DNA of 64,000 nt from Cristatella mucedo (GCA_009760855.2 WPIO01000117.1:1075001-1139000); one strand, 5' to 3'; positions 42,125 to 53,744 are shown, numbered from the stretch's first letter. Notes: a model not told the origin generated them from the sequence alone. Program-made: numbers and translations.

Positions 42125-43145
42125 TTGCTTTGATCCCTCCCAGCGCTCCAGCCCGTCAATATCTCTCAACTCCCTTGCTGCATGTATTGATGACATCCAC
42201 ACGTGGATGGCATTACACTTTCTTAAACTGAAGGATGGTAAAAAACAACTTACAAGTGACAGGCAAACCAAGTGTGATTCAGGAATTGGAAGGGTTAACG
42301 CTCAAAATTGGCTCTGCCAGCATATCGCCCATTGGATCTGCACGAAATCTAGGCGTCCTATTCCAAAGTAACCTTCCATTAGACGACCACTTCAGCTCCA
42401 GAATAAAATCTGCCTACTTTCAGCTGCATAACCTTGATAAAATTCGGGCTTGCTTAGACAGGAACACTATATTAAAGTGGTCCATGCATTCATGACATCC
42501 CGTCTCGTCGTCTGTAGCTTACTGCTTGCCACTCTACCGGCTCGTGTGTAATCAGGCGCTTACAGTTGGTGCAAAACTCGCCAGCTAGGCTTGTCTGTCG
42601 TGAGCGATGGAGTTGCCAAACCCCACCACTTCTCGCCGACCTGCACTGGCTCCCAGTCAAGCAACGCATCGACTTCAAGGTTCTGTAACTCACTTTTAGG
42701 TCCTTCCATTCTCTGGCTCAAGCCTACCTGTCTGATGCACTCTCCTTCCAGACTAAGCATCGTACCACTCGCTTTTCGGATTCTAATCCGTTTACCTAGA
42801 CCTCGTACGAGCCTTAAATCTTTCGGAGAGCGTTCCTTTAGTTCGTATGCTCCCATAGCCTGGAACTCCCGACTGGCGTCACGACATGCCATGACTTGAC
42901 TATATTTAAAAAAAAGCTAAAAGCGAACCTATTAATCACTGCACTTAGTGGGTCCATGTAATTCATCCTTTATATGCGTGTGGGTGCTGACACTGCATGC
43001 TGCCACCAACCATACTTGCATGCTGACCCTGTGCATGCCACCCCTAAGCACGTTATTCTCGTTTGTTTCTATTGAGCATGCTACCAGTAACCATTCGATC
43101 TTGCTTCCTTTGCAGCAAATGTAAAGATGCTAGAAAGATCCTTCG
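42125..43145 (+). mobile_element. LINE A relic, RT C-terminal half and 3' UTR
   Basis: Starts with SLNSLAACIDDIHTWMALHF, LKLKDGKKQL (the segment after the YADD box). It then encodes SARNLGVLFQSNLPLDDHFS and, after frameshifts, SLKSFGERSFSSYAPIAWNS and the 3' UTR, to aaatgtaaagatgctagaaa. Two or more frameshifts break the frame. Confidence 0.88.
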
Positions 43146-43255
43146 CATGCTATGCACACTATGCATGCTGCCGCTAACCACATTTTCCATGTTGACAGTG
43201 TGCGTGTCACCTCTAAATCATGTTAAGCTTGTTGACATTCTCACACGGCTCTACA
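43146..43255 (+). mobile_element. LINE A 3' UTR fragment
   Basis: A second partial 3' UTR (ctatgcatgctgccgctaac, gttgacagtgtgcgtgtcac) directly follows the previous relic. Confidence 0.55.
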
Positions 43256-43359
43256 GCGCTCTCGTGAGGTTGAAGCACCGGTGCTAGATTGAAATCGAGG
43301 GGGCCGAGCGAAAGCTGTGCACCGGTTCTAAGCAGAAAGCACTTCTTTGCTTTTGTCAT

Positions 43360-43676
43360 GCTGGTTTGGCCCAGTGGTTTTCAGGCGATCTTCCCTCCCC
43401 GACCAAGGTCAAGGTTTCTGTATTTGATGACCACCGAGATACGTATTAGACGCGAGAGTGCTGCTGCTCAAGGTTCGGACGCGCCGGTTGGCGAGGCTTT
43501 AGGATTGCCGCCGTCCTTTTCGTTACTTGCCGCTCGGTACTTCTTTCTCGCCGCTCGTCCCGACCAAGGTCAAGGTGAATGTTCACGACCTCGGTCGTGG
43601 GCTCGAGCCCATTGACGTACGTGGAGCGTCCGAGCAGAAATTAAGTTCTCTTAGGGTGCCATGCAGCTCGCGGCGA
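43360..43676 (+). mobile_element. S2 SINE, interrupted or duplicated
   Basis: tgctggtttggcccagtggt starts an S2 copy, and ccgaccaaggtcaaggt occurs twice (about 43419 and 43558). The second occurrence continues with gacctcggtcgtgggctcga, gtacgtggagcgtccgagca and gaaattaagttctcttaggg. The 120 bases between the two are GC-rich and not S2. Confidence 0.65.
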
Positions 43677-44104
43677 TCGCGTCCGACTCGTCCGACTGTC
43701 CGATCGCGTCCGACTCAGTGTCGGAATGCGGCTGCATGCGTGCGGTATTCCGGAATGCGGAGCGAAGGCCGTCTGCCGCGGGACTGCTGCGCCTGAGAAA
43801 GAACGGGAGTGTTCCGCAGAAGGGCGATGGGTGAACGGATCGATCATTTCCCATCCTCGAGCGGGCCGAGATCAGCCACCGCTCCGGCGTCCGCGGACGG
43901 ACCAACGATCGAGACGACTCGTTTCTGTCCGGCGCTAGCACTAAAAAGGCTTTTACAAGTCTCGGCTTTAGCTTTCCACTTAAGCGCTCTCACCGAATCT
44001 CGCTGCGACTCCTGAATGAATGTGTACACTTGATGGCGACGGACGCGAGGCAACTCGTCCATCTCACACTAATTGTTTCTCTCAATCCACCTTCGCATTT
44101 AGTT
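43677..44104. other. Stretch without recognised feature
   Basis: GC-rich at first, average later. Contains a short direct repeat, gatcgcgtccgactc, at about 43675 and 43702. No gene was seen. Confidence 0.5.
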
Positions 44105-44206
44105 CTCGCTGGTTGTAATATTAACGTAGCAAATGTAAAGCGCCTAGGAAGAGATTGAGTTCTCTGAGGGCGCTGTATCAAGTGCATTATTATTATATTA
44201 TTATTG
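44105..44206 (+). mobile_element. LINE A tail
   Basis: gcaaatgtaaagcgcctagg, aagagattgagttctctgag, ggcgctgtatcaagtgcatt and an ATT end. Only the last 100 bases are present. Confidence 0.85.
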
Positions 44207-44349
44207 GCACTATATTTTTCACGCTATTGAAAGTTTTTCCTTAGCAATTTTCGTGATGTCTATGCGACTGCTGTTGAGGTTGTGCCATTGATCCCATTGA
44301 GCACCTGAGACCCACATTAAACAGCTTTTCCGGTCAAAACCATAGCTGG

Positions 44350-44733
44350 GACGGAATGGATAGATGTGCCTTTAGCTCGTATGCTCCCAAAGCCTGAAAC
44401 TCACTTCGACTTGCCTCATGGCATCACCTGACGCGACCACATTTAAAAAGAACTTAAAAACACCTATTAAGGACAGCATTTAGTGGGTCCCTGTGATTCG
44501 TCCTTCATGTGCTCATGTGTGCTGACACTGTACATGCTGCCACTAACCACACTTGCATGCTGACCCTGTGCATGTTACCCTTAACCGTGTTATTTCATTT
44601 TGTTTGTTTATCAAGCATGATATTACTCACCATTCAATTGCATTTCCCCTTGGCAGCAAATGTAAAGCACCTAGAAAGAGATTGAGTTCTCTAAGGGCGC
44701 TTTATCAAGTGCATTATTATTATTATATTTGAA
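44350..44733 (+). mobile_element. LINE A 3' end with last RT codons
   Basis: ctcgtatgctcccaaagcct, ccacatttaaaaagaactta, agcatttagtgggtccctgt, the full 3' UTR and an ATT end. It is 5'-truncated and shortly follows the 44.1 kb tail. Confidence 0.88.
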
Positions 44734-45087
44734 CTTGGTGCATGCGATTGAGTGATCTTCGCATCCTTAAATGTCAACCAAAGCTGTGCGCTCACAAGAA
44801 AACTATCCTCCCTGAATTTGCATGTTATTGAAACTATTGAGTTAAAGTTTCTGTTGTAATTCGCAGCTACTCAAATCTTTTACTGAGAGTTGAATGCATG
44901 TGCTAAGCTTTGCATTCGCTCGTTTGCTATGCTAAGAGATCGTGCAAGACGTTATCAACTATACCCCGTAAAATTGAATGCATGGCAGAGAAGATTCGAT
45001 AGGAATGACGACGATTCCAAAGGAAAACATGGAGAAAGTCGGACTCTGTGGGCAGCGATACATGTAGCTTTTCCCCTTTTGTTTTAA

Positions 45088-45264
45088 AGATCAGCTGATT
45101 GAACGGCCTCATGCATATAGCGACCGAAGAGTCTTAGGGACTATCCATCCCGCTAGTAATGAGTTTGTAGCGAATTTTTCTGCTGCTGCATGACTCGAGC
45201 GTGCGACCTGGATTGTGAAGAGCGAGCACCTCAGCCCCCTAATCGGCTAATCGTGCTCTAAAGA
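45088..45264 (-). mobile_element. S1 SINE, diverged
   Basis: gatcagctgattgaacggcc, atagcgaccgaagagtctta, ctatccatcccgctag, gcgacctggattgtgaagag and gcgagcacctcagc follow the S1 order on the minus strand. The B-box is degraded. Confidence 0.6.
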
Positions 45265-45798
45265 TCTTCTCGGGTAACTCATGAGACAGGGTGAAGTTCA
45301 AGGTGTTCGCCTTCCTTGACAAGTGTTAGTGACCTGAATGTCAGAGAAGCTGCCGCTACGCCCAATGCCCACCTCGATGTCTCTCAGCTCGATGTTGATT
45401 AAGACGATTGTGGTGATGAAAACTGGGAGCTTACAGCTACAAAAAAACGCTGGAAATATTGCGAGCAAAGATTCTTGATAGAAACTTGTACTAGACCTCG
45501 ACGAGATGGAGAAGCCCTGAGTTGACACATCTGCCGTACTTTATGGCGGGCGCCTTTAACAACACATTCGAGGACGGCACCGAATTTAAGGCCGAGAGTA
45601 AAATTGTGGGCGCTGCTAATCGGCCTACAGAATGGCATCGGCCACGATTTAAGCACGGGGTTCCAAAATATTTCAGGATTCAGAGTCGGACATATTGTTA
45701 GTGATCTGCTCTTCGCCAAATTTCCTCCGTCCGTGCGAATAGTTAATTGTGCACGTGCGGGTGCAGACATGCGTTTACATGTTTTCGCTGACCAATTG
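45265..45798. other. Unassigned stretch with a minus-strand open frame
   Basis: A frame of 123 codons on the minus strand (45399-45770) and one of 76 codons (45298-45528) have mixed, non-repetitive composition (for example NPEIFWNPVLKSWPMPFCRP). I recognise no domain. It could be an old pseudogene or an element not seen elsewhere in the window. Confidence 0.3.
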
Positions 45799-45893
45799 AC
45801 AGGCTTCCTTGCAGCACATACAGCAAAGTGCCTAAAAAAAGATCTAGTTCTCTTCGGCCGCTATGCAAATATCTTATCATTGCTATCATTAGG
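45799..45893 (+). mobile_element. Diverged LINE A-type tail
   Basis: cttccttgcagcacatacag, caaagtgcctaaaaaaagat, ctagttctcttcggccgcta and a short ATC/ATT end. Confidence 0.6.
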
Positions 45894-46628
45894 CCAACAT
45901 CTTATGCAAGCATCACGGCTTCGATTGCTGGTCCGCTCCTGGCGGCCAGTGTGGAGCTCGGCTTCCCTCCTCGCGCGGCGCTCCAGTTTGAAATGCAGCC
46001 AGGCATTCGCACGCTCCGCGTCCAGGCCTAATTTACAGTTATTAGCAAAAGCGATCGCTGCTTAACTCTTGCTATCGCCACTGCACACCGGCCCGTGCAA
46101 TGGCGTCGCTTCAGCCACGCACTATCTAGCCGTGCTTCGAGCGCTCTGCTTAATTAATTAATTAATAATAATAATACATGAGTACTCAGTAGTTCCGGTA
46201 GTATCGTCAATCGCGTGTGCATGAGGTGTGCGCAACGTTATTGCGTCGCATTTGGGGCGAACGACTCGCAAGTTTCGAGGCCGCTTCGCAAAGTGTCGCA
46301 AATACCCGTTTGACACAGCGCTGCAGTGCGCGACGACTGGTCGAATGGTTCAGATTTGAAAGCTGGAAAGGAGAGAAAGCACGTGCCGCAAGGCCCCGCT
46401 GCTCAACCTCTTCTTTGGCCCGTGGGACGCGTCCGGGATTTTTTCGCGGGGCTAAAAACGAGCTCGAGGGCCTCGGCGCTCTGCGCGTAGAAAAAGCTCC
46501 TCTAAAAGCTCGTCACCCTTACTCTTATTCTTAATTTATTGACTCTCATTTACTTATTAGCTTAAATCTGAAAATGCACCATTGCAAAGCCTCTAGTTCC
46601 GTGCCGCCGGAGGCACGACGCCGTCAAG
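45894..46628. other. Stretch without recognised feature
   Basis: Average to GC-rich. Contains a TTAA/AAT run at about 46149-46175. No gene was seen. Confidence 0.5.
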
Positions 46629-46832
46629 GCCCCTTACAACACGCTAGAACGAGATTCGCACCCCTTCCTAGACCGCCGCAGGCGGCGCGCCGAGGGGCGC
46701 AACGAGTTCGGCACTCCAATGCAAACCTCTCTATAAAATATTATACTTATATTTAAAAATTTAAAGATATGGTACCCCTTAAAAAGACCCTCTCGAAGTG
46801 GCACAGGAAGTGCGCGCCGCTGTAAGGGGCCT
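46629..46832. mobile_element. Possible MITE with short terminal inverted repeats
   Basis: Starts aggccccttac and ends gtaaggggcct, a perfect 11-bp terminal inverted repeat about 204 bp apart. The inner part switches from GC-rich to AT-rich. No target duplication was identified and no second copy was seen. Confidence 0.35.
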
Positions 46833-47021
46833 CCCTAATTCCATCTAGAAAAATGGAAACGCACTTTGAGGAGAAACGCCTCGGAACCGGAGACGCCGAC
46901 AAGCCTCTAGATGTGTTATACCGCGTATCTTTTTTGCGCTCAGCATTTCACCTACTCACTTCCGTCAGCCTCTCGGCCCCTTCCCAAACTCCTCCCAGTA
47001 GACATCGCTCGTTAGTTATTA

Positions 47022-47069
<48 letters not shown>

Positions 47070-47073
47070 NATA

Positions 47074-47126
<53 letters not shown>
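47022..47126. repeat. (AT)n microsatellite containing an undetermined base
   Basis: About 100 bases of AT with a single n at 47070, so the assembly or consensus is uncertain here. Confidence 0.97.
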
Positions 47127-48365
47127 TCCCGTAGCTGCCGCTCATTTAGCCTCACCGCGAGCTCCCACGCTTGAGCGGCCGGAAACAACGTGGCTGAGCG
47201 CTAAATCCACGCATGCGTCTTGCACCGGTTAGTAACTGCAGGCCACTGCTGCTTCGCGGCTTTTAGAGCTGAGAGCTAACGAGCTAGGTTTTCTAGCCGT
47301 GCGATATTTCGAACGTGCTAATGCTGCGGCGGCGGCGGCGGCACTTCCGGAACCGAAGTCTTTCGCCGAAGCCTCGGCGAAAGACTCGTTGCGAGTGCGA
47401 GTCCTCCACGCACGCGCGTCACGTGACTGTCAGTCAAAGCCGGCGCCTCGAAGCGCCGCTAGAGAGTCGCTGGAGAGCCGCTCCGATGCGTCCAGTGCAG
47501 ATAGCAGAGCGCGACAGCATTCAGCAAAGAAACGCTCTCTCTTCCTACATACTAAAAAAAAGTCCTGAGCTGCTGACGTAGAGCGACCTACAATCCGCAG
47601 CTACATCAGAAGCTACGTCTGAGGAGCCACGAATCGCAGCTGAAATCGGGCTCTAAGTGCTTAAAATTGAGGAACTGCCACGAACCAAAAAGTACTCTCA
47701 TAATCTGTACGATTTAGCATGCGTTAAATTTCGACCGAAAATACACTCGCCGCAGAATGCTAACGTCCGTAGGCGTCTTGGTTCCGATGAGTGGCAGTAG
47801 GTCGTCGCTGGTTAGAAGCACTGCTCAGCTGATTTGACAAGTCGCGCGCAACTGGCGGCGACACATTGACCGGATGTGTCGCCCCAAGAGATCGATTAGG
47901 ACCTGGAGCTCCGAAGGGGCGACGCCCGCCGCGCGGAACGCCTTTTTCAGCCTCTTCCCGCCAAAGACGTGCCGCCCAGACCGAAACTCGTGAGCCGCTC
48001 TTAAAAGCCCCCATTCCATTCCTCGGTTTCCGAGAGAGCCCATAGCTTCGCTTGGAAGGCGCGCAGCCGCGTGATATACGCCGAAAACGAAGCTGAGAAA
48101 TTCGAATGCTCCGAAGCTACGCGCTGCTCAGCACGAGGCCTCCTTTGGAAAAACCTGTTGCAAAAAGATTTGCCTCCGCAGACATTCTAAAAACACAGCG
48201 ATTAGCTCCCCCCCCCCCGCCGCCGCCGCTCATGTAGAATCGCGGCGCGTCCTGGACTGCTGGTGAAGCAGCAGCAGCAGCAGCAGCGCGTGCGAATCAG
48301 CGCACCGAGCGCCCCCGAGTGATAAACCTCTGGAAAAATTAAACTGAATTAATTTAGCTATCTAT
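47127..48365. other. Stretch without recognised gene
   Basis: Contains a perfect hairpin (47357-47386), a C-run at about 48209-48218 and a short CAG run at 48270. Frames are not recognised. Confidence 0.5.
47357..47386. repeat. Perfect inverted repeat, 13-bp arms, 4-base loop
   Basis: agtctttcgccga pairs exactly with tcggcgaaagact around agcc. Confidence 0.92.
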
Positions 48366-48895
48366 CTTAATAATAATAATAATAATAATTCACTTGATAA
48401 AGCACCCTCAGAGAACTTAATCTCTCTCTAGGCGCTTTACATTTGTTGCAAAGGGAAATGCAATTAAATGGTAAGTAAAATCATGCTTAAAAACAAACAA
48501 AATGAATAATACGGTTAGGGGTTACATGCACAGGGTCAGCATGCAAATGTGGTTAGTGGCAGCATGCACAGTGTCAGCACGGCTAAGCACATGAAGGACG
48601 AATCACAGGGACCCACTAAATGCTGTCCTAAATAGGTGTGTTTTTAAGTTCCTTTTAAATGTGGTCAGGTCAGGGGATGTTCTGACGCAGGTCGGGAGGG
48701 AGTTCCAGGCTGTGGGAGCATACGAACTAAATGCACGGTCTCCAAAGGATTTAAGGTTTGTAAGAGGTATTTCTAGACTGTTGGATTCCGAAAAGCGGGT
48801 GGTACGATGCTTGGCCTGATGGGGTAGTATGTCGGAGAGATAGGCTGGAGCCATAGAATGAAGGGACCTAAAAGTGAGCGACAACCTTCTTCAAA
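48366..48895 (-). mobile_element. LINE A 3' end, well preserved
   Basis: On the minus strand it encodes 93 unbroken residues, SLTFRSLHSMAPAYLSDILP to FRTAFSGSL. The complete 3' UTR and (ATT)n end at 48370-48390 follow. With the 8.1-9.06 kb copy it is the best-preserved LINE A 3' end here and probably a younger insertion. It is 5'-truncated. Confidence 0.92.
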
Positions 48896-49189
48896 CCTGT
48901 GCGGAGCCGAGCTAAGTTAAGCGCGACAACTCCCCCCCCCCCCCGCCCCCGCCCTGGAAGCCCGGCAGACGCCTGGAGAGGGTCATCGGGCCTTCAGGGG
49001 AGGCTAAGGGGTCATCGCTGGCAAAGGGGGCTTGAACGGCTGTCGCTGGTCGCCCCGCCTCTTCCGCAGATCTGCGGACAGGGGCTGTGTACCCAGCCGC
49101 ACCCAATGCGCTCTGGCTGGCCGCAGAGATGCCGTCACGCCGAGACCCCGCGCCCGCGCGATAATCTGGCGACACCCTAACAATCCCGG

Positions 49190-49700
49190 GCAAGCCTTAT
49201 TAAAAATAGTACAAAGTGAGAACAAAAATAACAATCGGCGTAACGCTCTAAGAGAACTAAACATCTTATTGTCGTCGCTCTACATATACCAGAAAGGAAG
49301 CTAATCAACGGGTGAGTGATGTCCGTCGGCAACTACAAACTTAGCCACGAAGACGATACGCAAGAGGGAAATTTACGAAATTTACCGTACATCACCGGTC
49401 GATCAACCGGGAGGTAACGCGGCTCCTTCGGCAAAGGAGACGCGCACAGCGATAATGCGTACAGCGTCAGCGCGCATGAGCGCACAGCGCGAAGGACGAT
49501 TCGCACGGACCCAGCGAATGCTGTGGCGGGGGAGGATACCGGTGAGTTTGTGGCTTCTTTTTTTAAACGTCGTCCAGTCAGGGCATGTTGAAATATGTCA
49601 GTCGGAAGCGAGTTCCAGGCTTTGCGGAGGAGCATATCTGCGCGAACTGAAAAGTAGTTCTCCTGCAGACCATTTGAGGTTGGTTAGAATGCTCAGCTTA
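49190..49700 (-). mobile_element. LINE A older copy, 3' part (split)
   Basis: Minus-strand words: tail-like ctctaagagaactaaacatc, gcacggacccagcgaatgct (LINE A gggacccactaaatgctgt), cgtccagtcagggcatgttg, and the coded AWNSLPTDIFQHAL. The copy is interrupted at 49700 by a plus-strand LINE B tail and resumes at 49858. Confidence 0.7.
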
Positions 49701-49857
49701 ACTGGAGAGTCGAAGGAGTCCGCTGGCTACCGAATGCGTACCGAAAGCCACTTGTGCTGCGAGTGCGCTATACAAAACTCTCCGGCGTAACGTCCAAATA
49801 GTCTTTATGGCTTCTTGGAGCTACAGACGGGAGACGCATTGCATCACGTTACATTAG
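49701..49857 (+). mobile_element. LINE B 3' end nested in LINE A
   Basis: gctggctaccgaatgcgtac, cgaaagccacttgtgctgcg, gcgctatacaaaactctccg, tctttatggcttcttggagc and a degenerate ATTAC end. Confidence 0.78.
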
Positions 49858-50050
49858 CGGATCGTACGGTGCTCCACAACCCGATTGGCAAGTAGTTCCA
49901 GCGGATGGGTACGCCGCCGGCGCAAGAGGATGAATGGACCTAACGATGAGTGACGCAAGCACGAAGTCGAAGCGCGGCTCGACTGGAGGGGGTTGGGCGA
50001 GGGCGTCAGCGCGACGAGGTTCCGTGGGAAGCGATGCAATCGAAGCGGCT
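49858..50050 (-). mobile_element. LINE A older copy, continued (split)
   Basis: gcaagaggatgaatggacct, aacgatgagtgacgcaagca and cgaagtcgaagcgcggctcg correspond to LINE A agaatgaagggacctaaaag, tgagtgaca and cttcaagtcgatg-ctgctt on the minus strand. The order continues the copy that stops at 49700. Confidence 0.65.
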
Positions 50051-50155
50051 GCGACGCGGCGCTCTCTTCGGCAGGCTGCAGAGCTGCTGAGAGCTAACTC
50101 TTAAGCGCCTCGCTCGCTCGCTGGCCGACGAACGACGCCTGGCGAGCTGCAGAAG

Positions 50156-50213
50156 TCAAGATTGGGTTCAACGAAGGCAGCGCCGCGTGCGCGCGCGTTG
50201 AACCCTATCTTGA
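50156..50213. repeat. Inverted repeat, 18-bp arms with one mismatch
   Basis: tcaagattgggttcaacg pairs with cgttgaaccctatcttga around a 22-base GC-rich loop. Confidence 0.92.
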
Positions 50214-50581
50214 CCGCTAGCGCGCGCGCCAGCGGCGGCAATCTTCGCGTAGGAGGCCGCGGCTCGTCCCGACCGCGGTCGGCGCGAGCGCGGCCGGCGC
50301 GCGCGCGCTAGCCGCGCAAAGCGAGGCGCTCTAGCGACCGCTCCGCGTGAGCGTCCGCGAGCGTTCGGCAGCGCATTCGTCGGAGCGCGACGCCGCTAGT
50401 CCGGCAACGGTCGGCGAACGCGCGGAGCTCGTCGCTCAAGAGCGCCGCGGCGCGAGCCGCCGCGGCCGCCTCGGGGCTGAGCCGGGCGTAGACGACGCGC
50501 ACTCGGCTAGAAGCGCCGCCGCTGCAGAGTATTGTGTACCGTAGTGCGTATCTCCGTCTGTAGCTCAAAACAGCCACAATG

Positions 50582-50690
50582 ACTAACTAGGTGGGTGTTA
50601 CGCGGGAGAGTTTTGTCTAGAGCACTCGCAGCCTAAGCGGCTTTCGGTACCCATTCGGTAGCCACCGGATGGGAACTGATGTGAACTGAA
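50582..50690 (-). mobile_element. LINE B 3' end fragment
   Basis: gtgggtgttacgcgggagag, ttttgtctagagcactcgca, gcctaagcggctttcggtac and ccattcggtagccaccgg are the reverse complement of the LINE B 3' words at 35.4 and 59.4 kb. Confidence 0.78.
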
Positions 50691-53641
50691 AACCGGATGC
50701 GAACTGAAAACGCGCTAGCCTGTCCACTACGCACGCTGAAATGTACTCTCAAGTCCAATTCAGTTCGCGCGAATGACGCACGCGAGCGAGCGCCGGCTCG
50801 CTCGGGCGCGCGCGATCGCGCGCGCGCCGGCTATCGCCCCTCCGGGCCCGGAGGCCCTCTCCGGCTGGCTTACTCCTCTCCGGGGGGGTAGCCAGCAGTC
50901 AGACCGTAGCCTCTGCGTATTGGCGCGGCGCGCGAATGTGCCCGCATATTCGGGTCGGCTTCGTGCGGCGGCGGCCCAGCCCTACCTGATTAATGCGACG
51001 CGTCCGGCAGAGCCTGCTCGTCGAACGCGTTCCGCACCGCACGCGGTCGACCAGCGATGCCGAGGCGACGGCGGCCGGAAGGAGGAATGCAGTGGAGGGT
51101 CGGTGCTAGTTTCGCGCTCGCAACGGGTGCGCCGGAACGCGTCGCGGCGACGACCAGCGGCGACGGAGAGCCGGAGCGCGTCGGCCCTGCGCGCGAGCGC
51201 TCCCAGGCATTGGTGCGGCGCGCGCGCAGGGTTAAGACCGAGGGAAGCGAGCCCGATTTGTTTCGCCTACGCCGCCGCGCCTACGCTTGTGGCGTGCTCG
51301 CTACGCTTATGCACCGTACGCTCCGGACGGACGGCTCGCGCCTGCACAGCGGACAGCGGCGGCGGCGGCGGGGGGGGGGGCCGGCGAGAGCCTCCGCCCG
51401 CGTCGCTGGCGGCCGTCTGTCCGGAGCGAATGCGTCGCCGCCGCCGCACGTCGGGGTGCAGCGCCGTCGGTGTGCCGACCGCTTTCCCATCTGCGCGCGC
51501 TGCTCGGCGAGTGACCGTCTGCGACCGGCGCGCGCGCGCAAGCGGCTTCCATTGGCGGCAGCCGAACGGGCGGCGCCAGGTGCCTACCCCACCCGGCGAC
51601 GGCCGCCGCGAAGCCACCGGAACGCGCTGTCGCGCAGGCTCGCAAGGAAGCGCCGTAGCGTCTCGCGAGCGCTGGCGAAGCGGCGGACGCGCGGCTGCCG
51701 CGGCCGTCAGTGCGCGAGGAAGGTCAAGGACGTTTCCCGCCTCGAGGTCTCCGGCAGACAGGCCCGCGCGCGGCGGCGGCGGCGGCAGGTCCTTCGTCGG
51801 CGTCGCTGGAGCTCGCCGCTGTAGGCTTTTGACTCCAGCTCGCGGCGGCGTCGCGAGCGAGCAGCGGCGCAGCGCGGTGAGCGGAGGACGCGTCCGCCCG
51901 CGGCGAGACCGACTGCGACGACTGGACGGTCGCATAGAAGCCGCCGCGTCCGCGGCGGCATTCCGCTGCCGGCATTTCGCACCGTCTTGGCTCTCGACTG
52001 CGACGCCTATCGAATCGCAAGGAGGCCCCGCTCCCTCGCCACCGCCGCGATATTGGCCCCTGCGTCAAACGCTCGCGCGCACGCGTGCACTAGCACGTAC
52101 CGGAGAAGGGTCGGCAGGCATCCCACGGAGGAGGGACCGCTGCAGCGGCTGACGCGTCCCGCGAGGGGCGGCAGGGGGAGGACCCGCTGCGCGGCGGCGG
52201 CCCACCCTTCGCAGATGCTCCATCGCCCATCTTAAGCCTGATTTAGACGGCGAGTCCTGCTTCCCGGCTTTACTGGCGGCAGAGCTCGCTGGTCGCCCGC
52301 CGAGCTCGGCCTCCGCCCCCCCCCCGCAAACGGGCGAGTACCGGACGCACAGCCCGCAGTTCGCAGGCCGCGGCTAGGCGGCGGATTTAGCGCGCCAACT
52401 CGGCGCGTCGAATGACGTCAACTACGTCACCTAAGAGCGCTTGCGGTCGTCGACCAATCATCGGCGACCGTAAACCGGTGCGCCGAAGGGGAGAAAAACA
52501 AGATAAGATTGGCAGCCATTGGTCGAAGGTTGTTCCGATTTTGTTACGGGTCGCCGAGCCGCGCCATCCGGCGCGGCGCCGTCGAGCGGAGCCGCGGCGC
52601 GGCGGAGGGGCAAACGAAGGAAGGGTGGAAAACAGAGGCGACCGTCCGATTCCCGAGAATCGCCTCTCCCCCCCCCACACGCACACGCACACGCAGATTC
52701 CTGGTCAGCGCCGATCCCTGTTCGTCGCCGCTGGGGCGGGCGAGGGGCCGGTTTGGCGATTAAGGACGGCGCGGCGGACGGCGACGACCTCCGGCGCCGG
52801 CTCCGCTGCGCACCGCCGAGCGGCCGCCCGCTTAGAAGGAACGCAGAAGCTAGGCTAGGGCTGGCGCCTCGCGGCTGCGCCGGCCGCCGTCAGCGCCTGG
52901 GCCGCACTCCCGCCCACCGCAGCCACGCCGTTTGGAGAGCCCGCCGCCGCCGCTGCCGATTGCACGCCGCCGCCGCCGCAGCCGGACGAGCAGCGGGAGC
53001 AGACGGAGCAGTCGAACGCGCTGCACTGGACCGGTGTCGCGCGAGACGTGCGCCGCGCGATCGGCGACCCGCGCGCGCGCGCGATCGGCGGCCGGTGGCG
53101 TCGCGCGGATCCGCGCTCGCCGGAAGCGTGCGAGCGCGTCGCCACCAACAACGCGATCTTCTGCTGGAGGGGGGCTGGCTGGCTGGCTGGCTGGCTGGGA
53201 TCGCTACGCGCTTCCGGAAGCAGCGCTCGCGGCAGCGCGCGCCCACAGCGGAGAACCCGCGCCGCCCGCCCGCCCGCCCCTTTCGCGCCCGCTCCCAGCT
53301 ATTTTTGGAAGCGTCTCGGCGTGGCTCGCGGCGGCGGCGGCCCCGGGGTGCCGCTCCTCCTCCGACGACAATCGCTGCGCTACCCTCTCTGAGAAGGGGC
53401 TCAAAGCGCGGTATTAGCTCCGTCGTTAATGGATATTATTCACGGGTGCTGACATATAAGTTAATAACTCACGTTGAATTAAGAGCGCGTGACTTCATTG
53501 GGATGACTGGCGTTGCACTGAGGGGGGAAGCGGGCGGGCGGGTTGCAGGGATAGGCGCGTCACGTGGTACCCGGCGGTGCCTACTCTCGAATGATTGACG
53601 GGCTGGAGTAACCGCCTCCATTCCACGCGGCCTCGGCGCAT
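50691..53641. other. CpG-rich upstream region of the ZFP36L1-like gene
   Basis: Extremely GC- and CpG-rich, so frames of 250 to 459 codons occur on both strands. Their Arg/Ala/Pro/Gly-rich products are not recognised and are treated as spurious. CCAAT-type words occur in both orientations (gaccaatcat near 52454, ccattggtcg near 52517), and an E-box CACGTG lies at 53561-53566. The region is a plausible CpG island and promoter domain. Confidence 0.6.
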
Positions 53642-53673
53642 TATAAATGCGTCCACGCCCGCCAGTTGTCAGT
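53642..53673 (+). promoter_or_regulatory. Core promoter: TATA box and initiator
   Basis: TATAAAT at 53642-53648 is followed 29 bases later by the A of gtcagt at 53671, which fits the initiator pattern BBCABW. The spacing is the standard one. The predicted 5' UTR is 73 bases to the ATG at 53745. The site is predicted, not measured. Confidence 0.7.
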
Positions 53674-53744
53674 ACGTTGCGTCGCACGCGGAGCGAACCG
53701 AGACTGAGAGGTTGCCTTTAACACGCTACAACGATACAGCGCCG

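Noticed and set aside
50773-52152. 459-codon open frame on the plus strand
   Set aside because: It lies in DNA so GC-rich that stop codons are rare in every frame. Comparable frames exist on the minus strand and the product is an Arg/Ala/Gly/Pro mixture with no recognisable domain.
52519-53598. 359-codon open frame upstream of the ZFP36L1-like gene
   Set aside because: Same composition effect; it shares the region with other open frames on both strands and has no domain.
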